Assembly: GCA_951804985.1 (NCBI GenBank)
Contig: OX638132.1
Location: forward strand, 19,945,529 to 20,009,528
Reading direction: 5' to 3'
DNA from: Dryomyza anilis
Lineage: Eukaryota; Arthropoda; Insecta; Diptera; Dryomyzidae
DNA length: 64,000 nucleotides
Below, piece after piece: positions 48,918 to 59,600 of this stretch (within the stretch, counting starts at the first letter, position 1; every line of letters starts with the position of its first letter). Under the pieces are notes generated by a model. That model saw only the letters and a list, made by a program, of their open reading frames with translations, did no database searches and was not told where the DNA came from. The position numbers and the translations under genes were made by a program.

Positions 48918-49540
48918 AATTACTTATAATAAGTAAAACCCTTAAATAATAATAATAAAAATACATACAAATATTTACATACTTCAGTATGTATGTAAAG
49001 TGTCCATGCATTGTTCAAAAATATTTTATTTGCGATAAGACTTGTATTTTGTTTTGCTGCGTTGTTGGTCTTATAATCTTTATTGGATAATCTATACTAC
49101 AGTTTTATAAATAGTTAAAAGAAAAACAACAACGGCTATATATATATAACTGCAAAAACACACAAGGCACCAATATATTTCTGCAAACTATGAACAAAAT
49201 ATTTGATAACTATTAAACTATAAGGTAACTGCTCCGATTTTGGATCGTATGAATGGTGGGAAATTCAATTTCGATCGAAAATCATATATTTCAAAAGAAC
49301 AATCAAATTGTTTTATTTTACAGAACATTAGCGGATTAAATTCGATTGAAATACCTTAATTTGTTTTAAAAAATCGACTAGGTGCGGCAACAAAAAATCG
49401 ATTATAATTAAGAATACTTAAAGGAAATTAAAGCGTAAGAAGCTCTGAATCTTAAGAAGGTAGAACCCCTTCCCGCCTAATTATTTTCTTTCTTTCTCAA
49501 AGAACAGCTCTCAGAAGTTTTGAAAAATATTTCAAATGGG
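48918..49540. other. 3' flank and intergenic DNA
   Basis: AATAAAAA signals at 48950-48960 end the preceding gene. A small dyad TTACATAC...GTATGTAA lies at 48973-48999. Otherwise AT-rich with nothing recognised. Confidence 0.5.
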
Positions 49541-49555
49541 TAACCACGAGTTGAT

Positions 49556-49735
49556 TCGGCGAAAACATTATTTTTATATATTTGAGCATAAGATCAATAT
49601 ATATTTAACTAAAAAAAGTTCATTTACGCCGGTAAATATCAATTTGAATATAAGTAATCGGTTCAAGGGTCTCAATTGACCGATCATGCCAATTTTCATG
49701 TTGAAACAGCGTAGGTATACAAGTAATCTATCTAG
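49556..49735. repeat. dispersed repeat fragment
   Basis: Matches 18355-18555 in order: GCGAAAACATTATTTTTATA, GAGCATAAGATCAATATATA, AAAAAAGTTCATTTACGC, CAGCGTAGGTATACAAGTAA. Roughly 80% similar by eye. Confidence 0.65.
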
Positions 49736-50502
49736 TTATTCTATTCATTGATCTAGTTTTTCTGTAATCTCGATTCGAATGTTTTATTTTGGCATTTCTC
49801 TTATCATACAGAAATAGTCAGAAACATTCAGCGTTTATTCATAGACTCAGAGCACTCAGGCAGGTCCCTGTTGTGATCCATTTTATCTAATTTTAATGAA
49901 ATTTCTTAAGTTTTATTAATAAGCTAATTGGTGATAACGATTGAAATAGATCATAATAATATAGCAGACATGGGCAATCACAATTATGTCCATTACAATT
50001 ACATGTAATTGATAAAATAACATAAAAATGGGAAAAAATCAATTACAAATACAAAATATTACCTAAACACTATTTTACTTTCTTTAAATCGTTATGGCAA
50101 CAATTTTGTACCTCATAACAACAACTTTTATTGGTCATTTCGTACCCAACAACTCCACATATTTGTTTTAAGAGTGTTTACGCTGTTGATATATTAAATG
50201 TATTTACTGTTGATTAAATAGTGGAAACTCTTGATTTTTTACTTTTGAGTGAAATTTTTAAAATAAAAAAAAAAATGTTTTTTTTTTAATTGTATGTAAT
50301 TTTATTATAATTTTTATTTTTTTAACTTTATTTTTTTTTTAATTATTAATTATTATATTTGACTCACTCATTCTCATTCTTCTTATTATCTCTGTTCACT
50401 TCTCGGTAGTCTAGAAGAGTACCTGCGTAAAACCAACCTAGATCTATCAACATTACTATCACTTATTATAAATGCTTATAAAACATATATCATATGAAAA
50501 AG
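49736..50502. other. intergenic, low complexity
   Basis: Includes a T/A-rich tract at 50255-50355 (possible poly-A remnant). No supported gene. Confidence 0.45.
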
Positions 50503-50654
50503 AGTCTATGAATTATATAACAAGCATAGTTTTGAATGTTACAGTTTTTCAACAGTTTCGCACTATTAGGGCAAGGATTTACTTTTGCGTGAAAAGTGAA
50601 ATGAATTGAAAAAGTAACATTCAAACGACTGCTTGTTATATAATTCATAGACTA
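50503..50654. mobile_element. 152-bp MITE with AGTCTATGAATTATATAAC termini
   Basis: Arms of about 45 bp: AGTCTATGAATTATATAAC...GTTATATAATTCATAGACT, continuing with TTTTGAATGTTAC inward. Loop about 60 bp. No ORF. Confidence 0.8.
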
Positions 50655-51519
50655 AATAAATTATTTGAAATTGTTTTTCAAAATTTTATTGAAAAATGAA
50701 TGTTAGAAACTGAATTTTATTGGCCTGCATTTAATTGGCAGTACAAAAATAAAATTACCACGACCTTGCAAATTTCAATGTAGTAAAGCTACAATATTAA
50801 GGAAAAATATAAGTGTCCACTGAGGATCTGCAAGTAAAGGAAACCTATCGCTTAAAAAAACGTTGTTTTCACTGTTATTAAAAGTCTGTAATAGAAAAAC
50901 AAAAAAATAAAAATTGTCACGACCTTCAAAAAATAGTGCTCTTTACAGCGGACTAGAATAAATTATTCTCTAGTAACCGTGGTACCCAACAAAAATAAAA
51001 ATGCTGTAATATTTCTTTCGCATAGCTTTATTTACTACGCAAACTATACTACGTTATGTCTGTCACCTATCTGGTGTTTAGAATATTATAGTATTGTTAT
51101 TATAATAACTTTACTAGATATCTGTCTCAGGTATTAAAGATGATAGATGTTTTATAAGCAGTAAAAAATGCTTATTAAATTGAATTCAACAGTGATGTCA
51201 TTGTTGCTTGAAAAGTGACACTTTTGTTTCAAAATTCAAAAATATATTAGAGTGAAGAATACATTCTCGATTGAAGATAATTATTGTCGTGGCAAAAATT
51301 TTCATAAAACAATATTTCAACAGTGAAAAGTATTTGTTTTAACAACCTATAATTTTTTCAGTGTATTTGAACTATGCTCTTTTTTCTGAGTGTAGTTGCA
51401 GCACAACTCTTATAAACATTGTTTTCTTAGTCTTGATGAAAATTTTGACAAAACTGAGGCTATTTTAGGAAACAACTCGCCGCAAATGTAATCACGTATT
51501 GTTTCACATTTTCAAAGTT
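50655..51519. other. intergenic, nothing recognised
   Basis: AT-rich; no credible gene or repeat. Confidence 0.45.
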
Positions 51520-52510
51520 TAAATTTGGTCCGGCCGTGTAATCACTTATACTGCCTCTTGTCTTGCACTTGGTCATTCCACCGGAGATTTGGACGCACTC
51601 TTCTACTTAGACGACCACTGGGTATCGAATTGAAGAACTTTTTTGCTGGAGCGTTTTCTTTCATCCATATGCTTGATCTGTCCAATCCAGTGTAGGCGTT
51701 GAATCTTAATGCGCTTCATTATGTCAATGCACTAATTTTCAAGGAATATCGGGCCATAGATTTACGCTTAGAATTTTAGAGCTCGTTCATAGGTGTTGGA
51801 AAGCGTCCATGCCTCAGCGCTTTAGAGGTGGACTGGCCGTCTGCCTACTGAGCCTAAAATACCACCTGTTGGCAAGAGTTATTCTTCGGCTAATCTCAAG
51901 ACTTTCTTTGTTGATATTAAATTAGTCCTTCACGACTTAGAAGTTGTGTGTGTCAATAGTGATGTACTGTCCAAGACGCCGGAACTTTTTGTTTTTGTAA
52001 TTCGTTTTGACCCATTCGACGTGATTCCTTCTCTAAACTGCACAGACTGCTCGTGTACTGCTCGTGTCCAATGATGTCGATATCATCAGCATAGCCAAGG
52101 AAACTGGGAATTCTGGTTGAAGATAGTGCCATTGTGATGGAGTTGGTAGCTCTTATAATCTTTTTCATTATTAGTTTGAAGAAGTCAAACGATAGGGAAT
52201 CGCCTTGTCTGAAACCTCGTTCGGTATTAAACGTATCGGAGAGGTTGTTCCTAATTTTCACTGAGAAACGTTTGTCGCTCAGGTCATCCTGCAAAGCCTT
52301 GTAAGTCTCACAGTATAACGAACTCAGACATGGTGGCTTTCTTTGTGTTTTTTCCGGGAATCGGCGTAATGTGAAAATCGGGTCTATGGTGGACTTGCCT
52401 GGTCTGTCTGTTGACGATGGCCTTCTTTCTTTCACAAAATATGTTCGATAGAACTTTATACTCGATATTGAGGAGGCTTTTTACACGGTACTTGGTGCAA
52501 ATCCTACATA
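51520..52510 (-). pseudogene. non-LTR retrotransposon (LINE) reverse transcriptase, broken
   Basis: Minus-strand reading starts near 52510 with CTKYRVKSLLNIEYKVLSNI, passes FNTERGFRQGDSLSFDFF and the catalytic box GYADDIDIIG (52110-52070), then a decayed IDTHNF / RRITLANRW region and ends with IQRLHWIGQIKHMDE (about 51710-51660). These are the palm and C-terminal landmarks of LINE reverse transcriptases. Frameshifts and stops break it; the longest open stretch is 51953-52435. No endonuclease part is seen. Confidence 0.85.
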
Positions 52511-52839
52511 ATGATTTGACAGGGATTTCATTCGCTGAGCAAGCATTCTTCTGACCATAATATTATTGCTACAATTATTAATGCTGATTATGGAATCCGG
52601 CGGATTTGTTGCGGTGGGAGTCTATACCGATCCGCACTCGATTCACTTTTTCGGAAAAAATTTATTATTGAAACCGTGCGAGTTGAGATCCTCAAAAAGT
52701 ACTCCGAATTTCAATTGACTTTTGTGAAGTGTCAAATACTAAATAAATTCAATAAATAAGTTCAAATTATTAAAAATGTATACATACATATATGAATATA
52801 TTCATACATTTTTAATAATACTTCATTTGTAGGCCATTA

Positions 52840-53200
52840 CAACCCTTCATGGGTTATCTCGTACTCGTTTTCAATGGATTATGGGTCATAGATTTTCTAT
52901 AGAATATTCCCATCGGTGTTAACAAGCGTCCAGCCTCAAGGCCATAGAGGATAACTGACACGAGAGCAGCCTCCCTTCCTCAATTACCTACTGAGCCCAA
53001 TTTTAGCACCTGTTGGGAAGAGTATCAAGAATGATATTTTATTCCTGTTGATGCGGGCTCCTCGGCAGACGAAGTCCTTTATGGCTTCGAAATTGTGGGT
53101 GTCAATGGGTATCGGGGGCAGCATACAAATGCGACTACAAATGCCCAACCAAATTCGTACCTCTCCGTATACCACCTGAAACAGATGTCGCATTTCCTAG
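52840..53200 (-). pseudogene. second LINE reverse-transcriptase fragment
   Basis: The minus strand reads PIDTHNFEAIKDFVCRGARI and, after a frame change, YGLEAWTLVNTDGN...RKIYDP. These correspond to the region just after the YADD box in the same LINE type as 51520-52510. Truncated at both ends and frameshifted. Confidence 0.75.
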
Positions 53201-53634
53201 ATTTCGGTGATGTCAGTCGTCTTTTTCATGGACATCAAAAATACCTATAAATAGTTCGCATGTTTCAGGTGTATTTCCGTAAATCATGGTCTATTATACG
53301 TTTGCGTGGGTTGTCATCGTGTTTTCGGGTTGGTGTCTGTCTCTTTTTGGAGGTCCAAAATCCCTGTTTCGCTTTCCCCGATGACACCTCCTTGTTAATA
53401 CCCGATCTTCAGTTTTTTGCTCAGTGTTTAACGGTGTTCACCTACGCGAAGGTGGGACTAGGAGTTTTGTAGGATATGCTGTGATAAACTATTGAACACT
53501 ACACCATTAAAAATCCACAATAAATACATATATATATAATAATTTCATTTCGAATTCCCATTAATGTCAATGCGGATTCAAAGTGATAATATTTATATGA
53601 ACAGCGGATTTTTTTCGTTTTCAATAATAAAATA
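53201..53634. other. unassigned sequence next to the LINE fragment
   Basis: 53240-53470 is GC-richer and could be more decayed retroelement, but I cannot assign it. The rest is AT-rich. Confidence 0.35.
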
Positions 53635-53655
53635 AAGGGTTTTTCAATAAGAGCC

Positions 53656-54536
53656 CCCAGCTAACGCCAGAGTTCAAGTTACACTCAGACTCCCGTGTCT
53701 TGAATCTAAGATGAATGTTTTGATTTCGTTTCACAAGCGTCTTAGTATAATTTATTTTTTGTTCTTTCAAAAATTAAATGCCAAACACTTTGTCAAACAA
53801 AATTTAATATTATCATTTGTAAAGATAAAAATAACGTGTGTTGCGGCGCATAATTTTTATGGTAAGTCAGCAATAAAATTAAATTTACGCTTAAACTTTA
53901 TTCCATTTATTCCCGCAGATACTGAATTCAAGCAGTACAGATGACGTTGTGCGAACAATGTGCAGCTGCAATACAGTCGCAGACATTTGACATCGAGAAA
54001 TATTTTTGAATATACTGGATATATTCAGCCAAAGACTTCTGCAGCTATGTGCATATATCAATATCAGTGCAATATTTTTTAATGCAGAGCAAGTCGCTGC
54101 TGCAGCGTCGCAAGTACAGCGAGGTGCGATGATGCAAACCTTAATTATGTTTTTTATTATTATAAAGTAAAGTAAAATATAAAAAAAAAAAACATTTTAT
54201 TGTACATTTACACCCATTTGACATTGTTTTATTGCAACGTAAGCGCATGCAATTTTTTGACACTTTTGGGAGCCTTTCCGGGATATTTTTTTCGATATAA
54301 AATGAATCTTATACAAGAGCATTTCTTGATTATTTTTAGGCTCCCTGCTAGATTGTTTTTAGGCTCCGATACAAGACTCCTAAAAGAGCCTTCTAGCTAT
54401 GATCAGGTCTGAATGACGCATTTTTATCAGAAAATGTATATTTCAAGACTCTTCTGAATGAAACATGAGCGCTCAGGCTCAGGCTCAGGCAAAAGATTGT
54501 GAAAACAATCTTTTCGGAGTTCTTGCGTTGGCTGGG
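53656..54536. mobile_element. 881-bp TIR element inserted into the mariner end
   Basis: Ends CCCAGCTAACGCCAGA and, inverted, CCCAGCCAACGCAAGA (14 of 16). The interior has CAGGCTC / GAGCCT repeats (54290-54490), a perfect AAAGATTGT-GAAA-ACAATCTTT hairpin (54491-54513) and GCAGC-rich sequence near 54000-54120. No transposase. Its limits are set exactly by the broken mariner sequence. Confidence 0.7.
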
Positions 54537-54602
54537 CCGCTACAAAAACGGTTTTGGATATCAATGAAATTCTTTATTCCTGTAAAAGTACGTTCGATGC
54601 CA

Positions 54603-55291
54603 TTATGTATGGAACTCGATTTCTTTTGCATGGCCACCACGGGCACGCTTGCAGAAGTCCAGACGCTGAACCCAATTTTCGACAGTTTTCAAGCATAAAT
54701 CGGCCGATACTGCTGCAATTTCACGTTCGATATTCGTACGAAGTTCATCAATCGTCGCTGGCTTGTTGGCATAGACCATAGACTTGACATAGCCCTACAG
54801 GAAATAGTCTAACGGCGTCAAATCGCACGACCTGGTCCAGTCGATTGGCCGACTGGACCATTTCGTGAGATAACACGTTCTCCACTTGGTTTCCAATAAA
54901 TTGATTGTGGCTTGTGGTGCCGTCCTGTTGGAACTACATGTCCTCCAAGTCCATATCATCCAATTGGGGCCAACAATATTCGGTTATCATTGAACGGTAG
55001 CAATTCCCATTCACAGTAACGTGCAGGTCTTTATCATCACGGAAGAAGTACGACCCAATGACGCCGCCGGACCATAAACCGCACCAAACCTTAATTTTTT
55101 TCGGGATGCAATGACTTATGGAGTACGTGTGGATTGCTGTCTGACCAATAACGCATATTTTGTTTATTGACGAAGCCATTCATCCAGAAATGAGCCTCAT
55201 CGCTGAAGATGATTTTTCGAATTTTTACTACCGAATTTCGGTAGTAAATTTTAATAATTTCGACTCGTTGCTGACTCGTATATCTTTCCAT
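54603..55291 (-). pseudogene. Tc1/mariner (IS630 superfamily) transposase, internally deleted
   Basis: Minus strand from ATG ([20 protein letters not shown], the first helix of the HTH domain), then an internal deletion straight to the catalytic domain: IIFSDEAHFWMNGFVNKQN, HPEKN...VWCGLWSGGVIGSYF, WPQLDDMDLEDM, FQQDGTTSHN and the C-terminus VENWVQRLDFCKRARGGHAK. Several frame breaks occur after DLEDM, and a stop replaces the Trp codon. Roughly 150 codons appear lost between HTH and DDE parts compared with intact relatives. Not functional. Confidence 0.85.
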
Positions 55292-55513
55292 AATGAAATG
55301 GCAAACCTTACTGAAGAGAAATGTCAAAAGAGCGGCAAGAAATATGGCGTCGTTTGCTGCCCCTGTCGCTCTACTTTTGTAGCGTCCCTGTTGAAAAACC
55401 CTTCATTTTATTTCGAATCCGTTCACTTTGCTACCGGCGTTTTGAATAATTAAAATATGAGAAAATTTTGATATTCCCGCCGCAACAAATCAGCCGGATT
55501 CCATAATCAGCAT

Positions 55514-56698
55514 GATTACTTTTATAACGACTATAAACCTATACGTCACTTCGATCTTACTGCATGTAAATATGATCCCTTGCACTGCTACGTGAAAATA
55601 AAACACAAAATCATGTCCGTTATATGAAATTGATTAAACAAATTTATTATTTTTAAAATGAGTGTATGTGTGTGTGAATATAAATGAATGTTGATGCTTT
55701 GTATACATATAAATATATATAGGTATATATTATAATTTGGTTCACTAATACATATGTGTATAGATTATTTCAATTTAAAGAATATTTTTCGCAAAATTAT
55801 AGCAAAAAAAAATTATTACAAAATATAAATGTTATATTATTAATATAAAATGAAATATTTAATATGCTGTGTGTATTATGTATGTAGTATGTTTATGTAA
55901 TATATGATAAATTAATGAGTTTTATGATATACAATTTACTTTTTGGATAAATTTGCATTGCCAAAACATTCTATTTCTTTCTGAGATAATATAATTTAAT
56001 GAACTAATGATGTTTACATTACAAAATTATGAACTGCAGTATTTTGAGCAAGGTTGCAAGGATTATTTGTGTAATACATACTAAGTACTCTGCAGTGTTT
56101 AACACACATTTTTTTTTTGTTCAACACAATGAAACATTTAAATATTTACTTCAGTCGAGTGTATAAATATACATTAAATTTGTTAGTTCATTAAAAAAAT
56201 ATATATAGTAGAAAATAAAATTAATTTTTGGAAAATTTTGCAAGTTTGCTGTTGGTTAAAAATAATCGAGAGGCTATTATAAGAAAGTTTTATAATTCAA
56301 TTGCAAGTTTTATGCTGCAGTGCATAAAATACAATTTAAATAAAAGTTGTTTAATTTTAATTTATTAAAAACCGTTTTAATCAAAATTATTGCTTTAAAG
56401 TTCGTTTCGAATGCAGCTTTGATTTTTGTAGTTTTTGTTTTTTTTTGTGTTCATTCTTTCTTTCATGAGTTTATCTACTTTAACATTAATTAAAATGCTT
56501 TTGATACTTTAGTTTTCGCTTTTTACTATCCATATCCAGTCAAGTGCCGGTACCTCTACGCATGAATTTTTGTATTTATAGATTTATATTTTTAATTTTT
56601 ATGTTGCAGCTGCATCTGCTGCTATTAGTTTGGTTGGATCTTCACATGCTCGCATTAACTCTTCGTTGATCCAACTCGAAAACGTACGCAGCAACAAA
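55514..56698 (-). other. 3' flank of Jupiter
   Basis: Long AT-rich stretch with TATATA / microsatellite tracts. Probably includes a long Jupiter 3' UTR (56530-56698 is less AT-rich). Nothing else is recognised. Confidence 0.45.
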
Positions 56699-59600
56699 TT
56701 ACCAGAGACCAGACGAAAAGCCACCTGGGGGGATACGATTTTTGTTAATGACTTGATTGGCACCATTTAAGCTGGGAATCGAAGAGTTCATATCAGATCC
56801 AGCTTTGTAACCTTCTCCAGTGACCGGGTTGCCATCTGCATAAAATATTAAAGTATTGTTAGAAAATATAAATACGACTTTTTTCATTTTATAATAGAAC
56901 AATGAATAACGAGAGCGTGCGTCTTAAATAAAATAATTGTTCTGCGTTCAAATTTGTTCAAATAAGAGCTTCTTGTAATTTTATGAAAATCTAGAGGTTT
57001 CATTTCACATGTGAAATTTATAAACGTTTTCTGTAAATCGATAAAGTGTTCTTTAAATTTTACAATTTTAGTAATGACTATAAACATTTTTTTTTATTTT
57101 TATTTTTTAATTCACTGGTATTATATCGTCACTGTCATGCCAAAGGGCCGAATGTGCATTTTTAAAAATGTTTGGAAATCTAATTTTAAAGTTCGAAGTG
57201 CTTTAAAAATTAGCAAAATTTATATTTTTTTAAATTTTTTCTGTTATTTTGGTTTCTTCGTCAATTTTTATAACGCATATTTAGCGCAAGATAAAATAGT
57301 AATGGGAAGGCATTAATTGTTTGCTTTTAAAGCACCTATCTATTGGCATCATTATTTAAAAATATTTTGTCAAACATTAATTTGCCATTTGTTATTTGCT
57401 GGAAAAAATGTTTGGCAAAATATTTTAAATAATGATGGCAATCGATAGGTGCTTTAAAAGCAAACAATTAATGCCTTTACACCACTATTTTATCTTGCAC
57501 CAATAAAAATTAAATAAAAAAACGAAGAAATTGAAAATCTCGTCATGCCAAAAGGGCGAATTTTTTCGTTTTTTTGCTATAACTCTTTAATGGTACAAGA
57601 TAAAATAGAAATGTAAAGACAATTATTGTTTTTTTTTTCAAAGCACCCATCGATCTGTATCATTAATTATAAATATTTTGCGAACATTTTTTTCCTGCAA
57701 ATAACAAATCGTAAATTAATGTTTGGCAAAATTTTTTAATTAATGAAGCAGATCGATAGGTGCTTTGAAAACAAACAATAAATGTCTTTACACCAATATT
57801 TTATCTTATACCAATAAAAAGTTATAGCGAAAAAACGAAAAGATTCGGCCTTTTGGCATGACAAGATTTTCAATTTTTCAAATTCGCCCTTTCGTTTTGT
57901 CGTTTGTGACACGCGATTTTGGCACAGCATACTTTAGGATAAGCTACATTAAAAAATGTAAAAACGCAAATGTCCAAAATTGCACATTTACCCCATTCGC
58001 ATGATAGTGACGATATATAAATGATAAGAATGTAAAATGCAAAAGAGTGCATCGTAATCTGCGAGTTTTAATTAACTGATGTGTTAAAGTTTTAATTAAA
58101 TAAAAGGGAACTCAACATCCTGCAATTATTTCTCTGAACATTTTGAAATTGGTTTACTAGATTAAGAGAATTCAATAGGAGAACTCGAATAAAGTAATTT
58201 TTTTCGATAAAAATGTATTTAAAAAATTAAAAAAAAAATCAAAAAAACGAAAAGATGCAATGTTTGTAAAATTTCAAAATTAGTCTGCACCTTTAAAAGA
58301 ATGCGACATAGAAATAAAAGAAATCTATGCATAGATTTTGAGTAAAAAGAATCTTTTGAATGCATTAAAATTGAGAATAACTAAAATATACGATTTTAAG
58401 TTTTTATACCCTAATTCCATGGGTTACAAGTTATACTATGTATGTGGGGATAGTTTAGAGCCTCCTAGGAGGCGTGACCGATTTAGACATGTATCTGTCT
58501 GTCCGCCTATACACGATACTATTCCGAATGAATGAATATAGTTGCAATATATTTAAGTAAAATAGAAATTCTAAGTTTAAAAATGGGTGGAATGGGTTGA
58601 AATGTTTATTGGATGTTAAATTGCCTTTTATTTGATATAACACTTGATCATTTTTAGTTATTTAAAACGCGAGATATTTCAAATATATGAGGCCGCCTTT
58701 TTGAAATCTCGGTAACAAAGTTATTGGCCGATATTACGTAAACCAATCCAAAGCAATTTTTTTAAACCGTATCATCTTCGGAATCAAGTAGTCAATATAC
58801 ATAATACAATAATAGTCTTGCTGTTGTGTAGTGTAATAACTCTTTAGGGTTTACTCTTTAGTCTGCATAATATAAAAACTCCGCAAATAGAAAAAATAAT
58901 ACAACTGAAACTGACAATGCCAAACCTCGTCGATCTTTGGGCTTCTTTGGCTTTATACCACCGACACCATCTTCTCCCAAACCAAGGCCTGTAATTGGAT
59001 TTCGTGGCGCCGATGGCGATGCAAATGTTTCGACACATTCTCCAAGTGGTTCTTTTTTTGTGCTGCGTTGGGACATATTCGATAAGGAGTATGGGTTATT
59101 GGGATTACAGCCGGAATCGCGACGTGTCTGTGACGCAACATCGCCAGCTCCAACATCAGCCTTTCCCACATTTATGCGTGGCGAAAGACTTTTATCCTCA
59201 CAAGGCAAATCAATGTCAAGTGGGCCGCACGGTACGCTTTCGGATTCGCTGCTGAGCACAGGTTTTGGACAAGCTTCATCTCTTTCTAGGTTGATTTATT
59301 TATTTTCATTTTTTTTTATTACAAGAATATTATGGTTTCATTAAGGAGTTGAAGAGTTAAAGAAGACGATAATTAGTGATAAAAACTTCATTATGATGTC
59401 AAATTCACTTACTGCTACTCATTTCCGGAGTTTACAGTATTATTGTGTGATTAATTTTAATTTGGCAACTTCAAGTTTTGTGATTGCTTGCGAAAATGAC
59501 AATTATGAGCACTTTTGTTTTGATTTTTATTTATTGTGGCACGAATTTATATAAAAATATGTTAAGGCTTTAATTTAAGGTGCGCAATATTGTGTAATTG

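Larger units (their letters stand above)
53635..55403 (-). mobile_element. Tc1/mariner-type transposon, interrupted
   Basis: Left end AAGGGTTTTTCAATAAGAGC (53635, after TA), right end ...TGTTGAAAAACCCTT (55403). The left end is cut off from its body by an 881-bp insertion (53656-54536); the body resumes at GCTACAAAAACGG. It holds a minus-strand transposase pseudogene. Short derivatives of this element lie at 60385 and 61387. Confidence 0.78.
52581..55513. mobile_element. 2.9-kb interval bounded by 39-bp inverted repeats
   Basis: ATGCTGATTATGGAATCCGG... at 52581-52619 is inverted at 55475-55513 with 37 of 39 matching. Between them lie a LINE fragment and an interrupted mariner. Either a TIR transposon carrying passengers or two facing copies of a short repeat; no target duplication is obvious. 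Confidence 0.6.

Noticed and set aside
53711..53944. A 77-codon gene
   Set aside because: Lies inside the 881-bp TIR insertion, has AT-driven composition and no similarity that I recognise.
58937..59344. Plus-strand gene of 135 codons
   Set aside because: It is the antisense shadow of the Jupiter exon 58926-59285.
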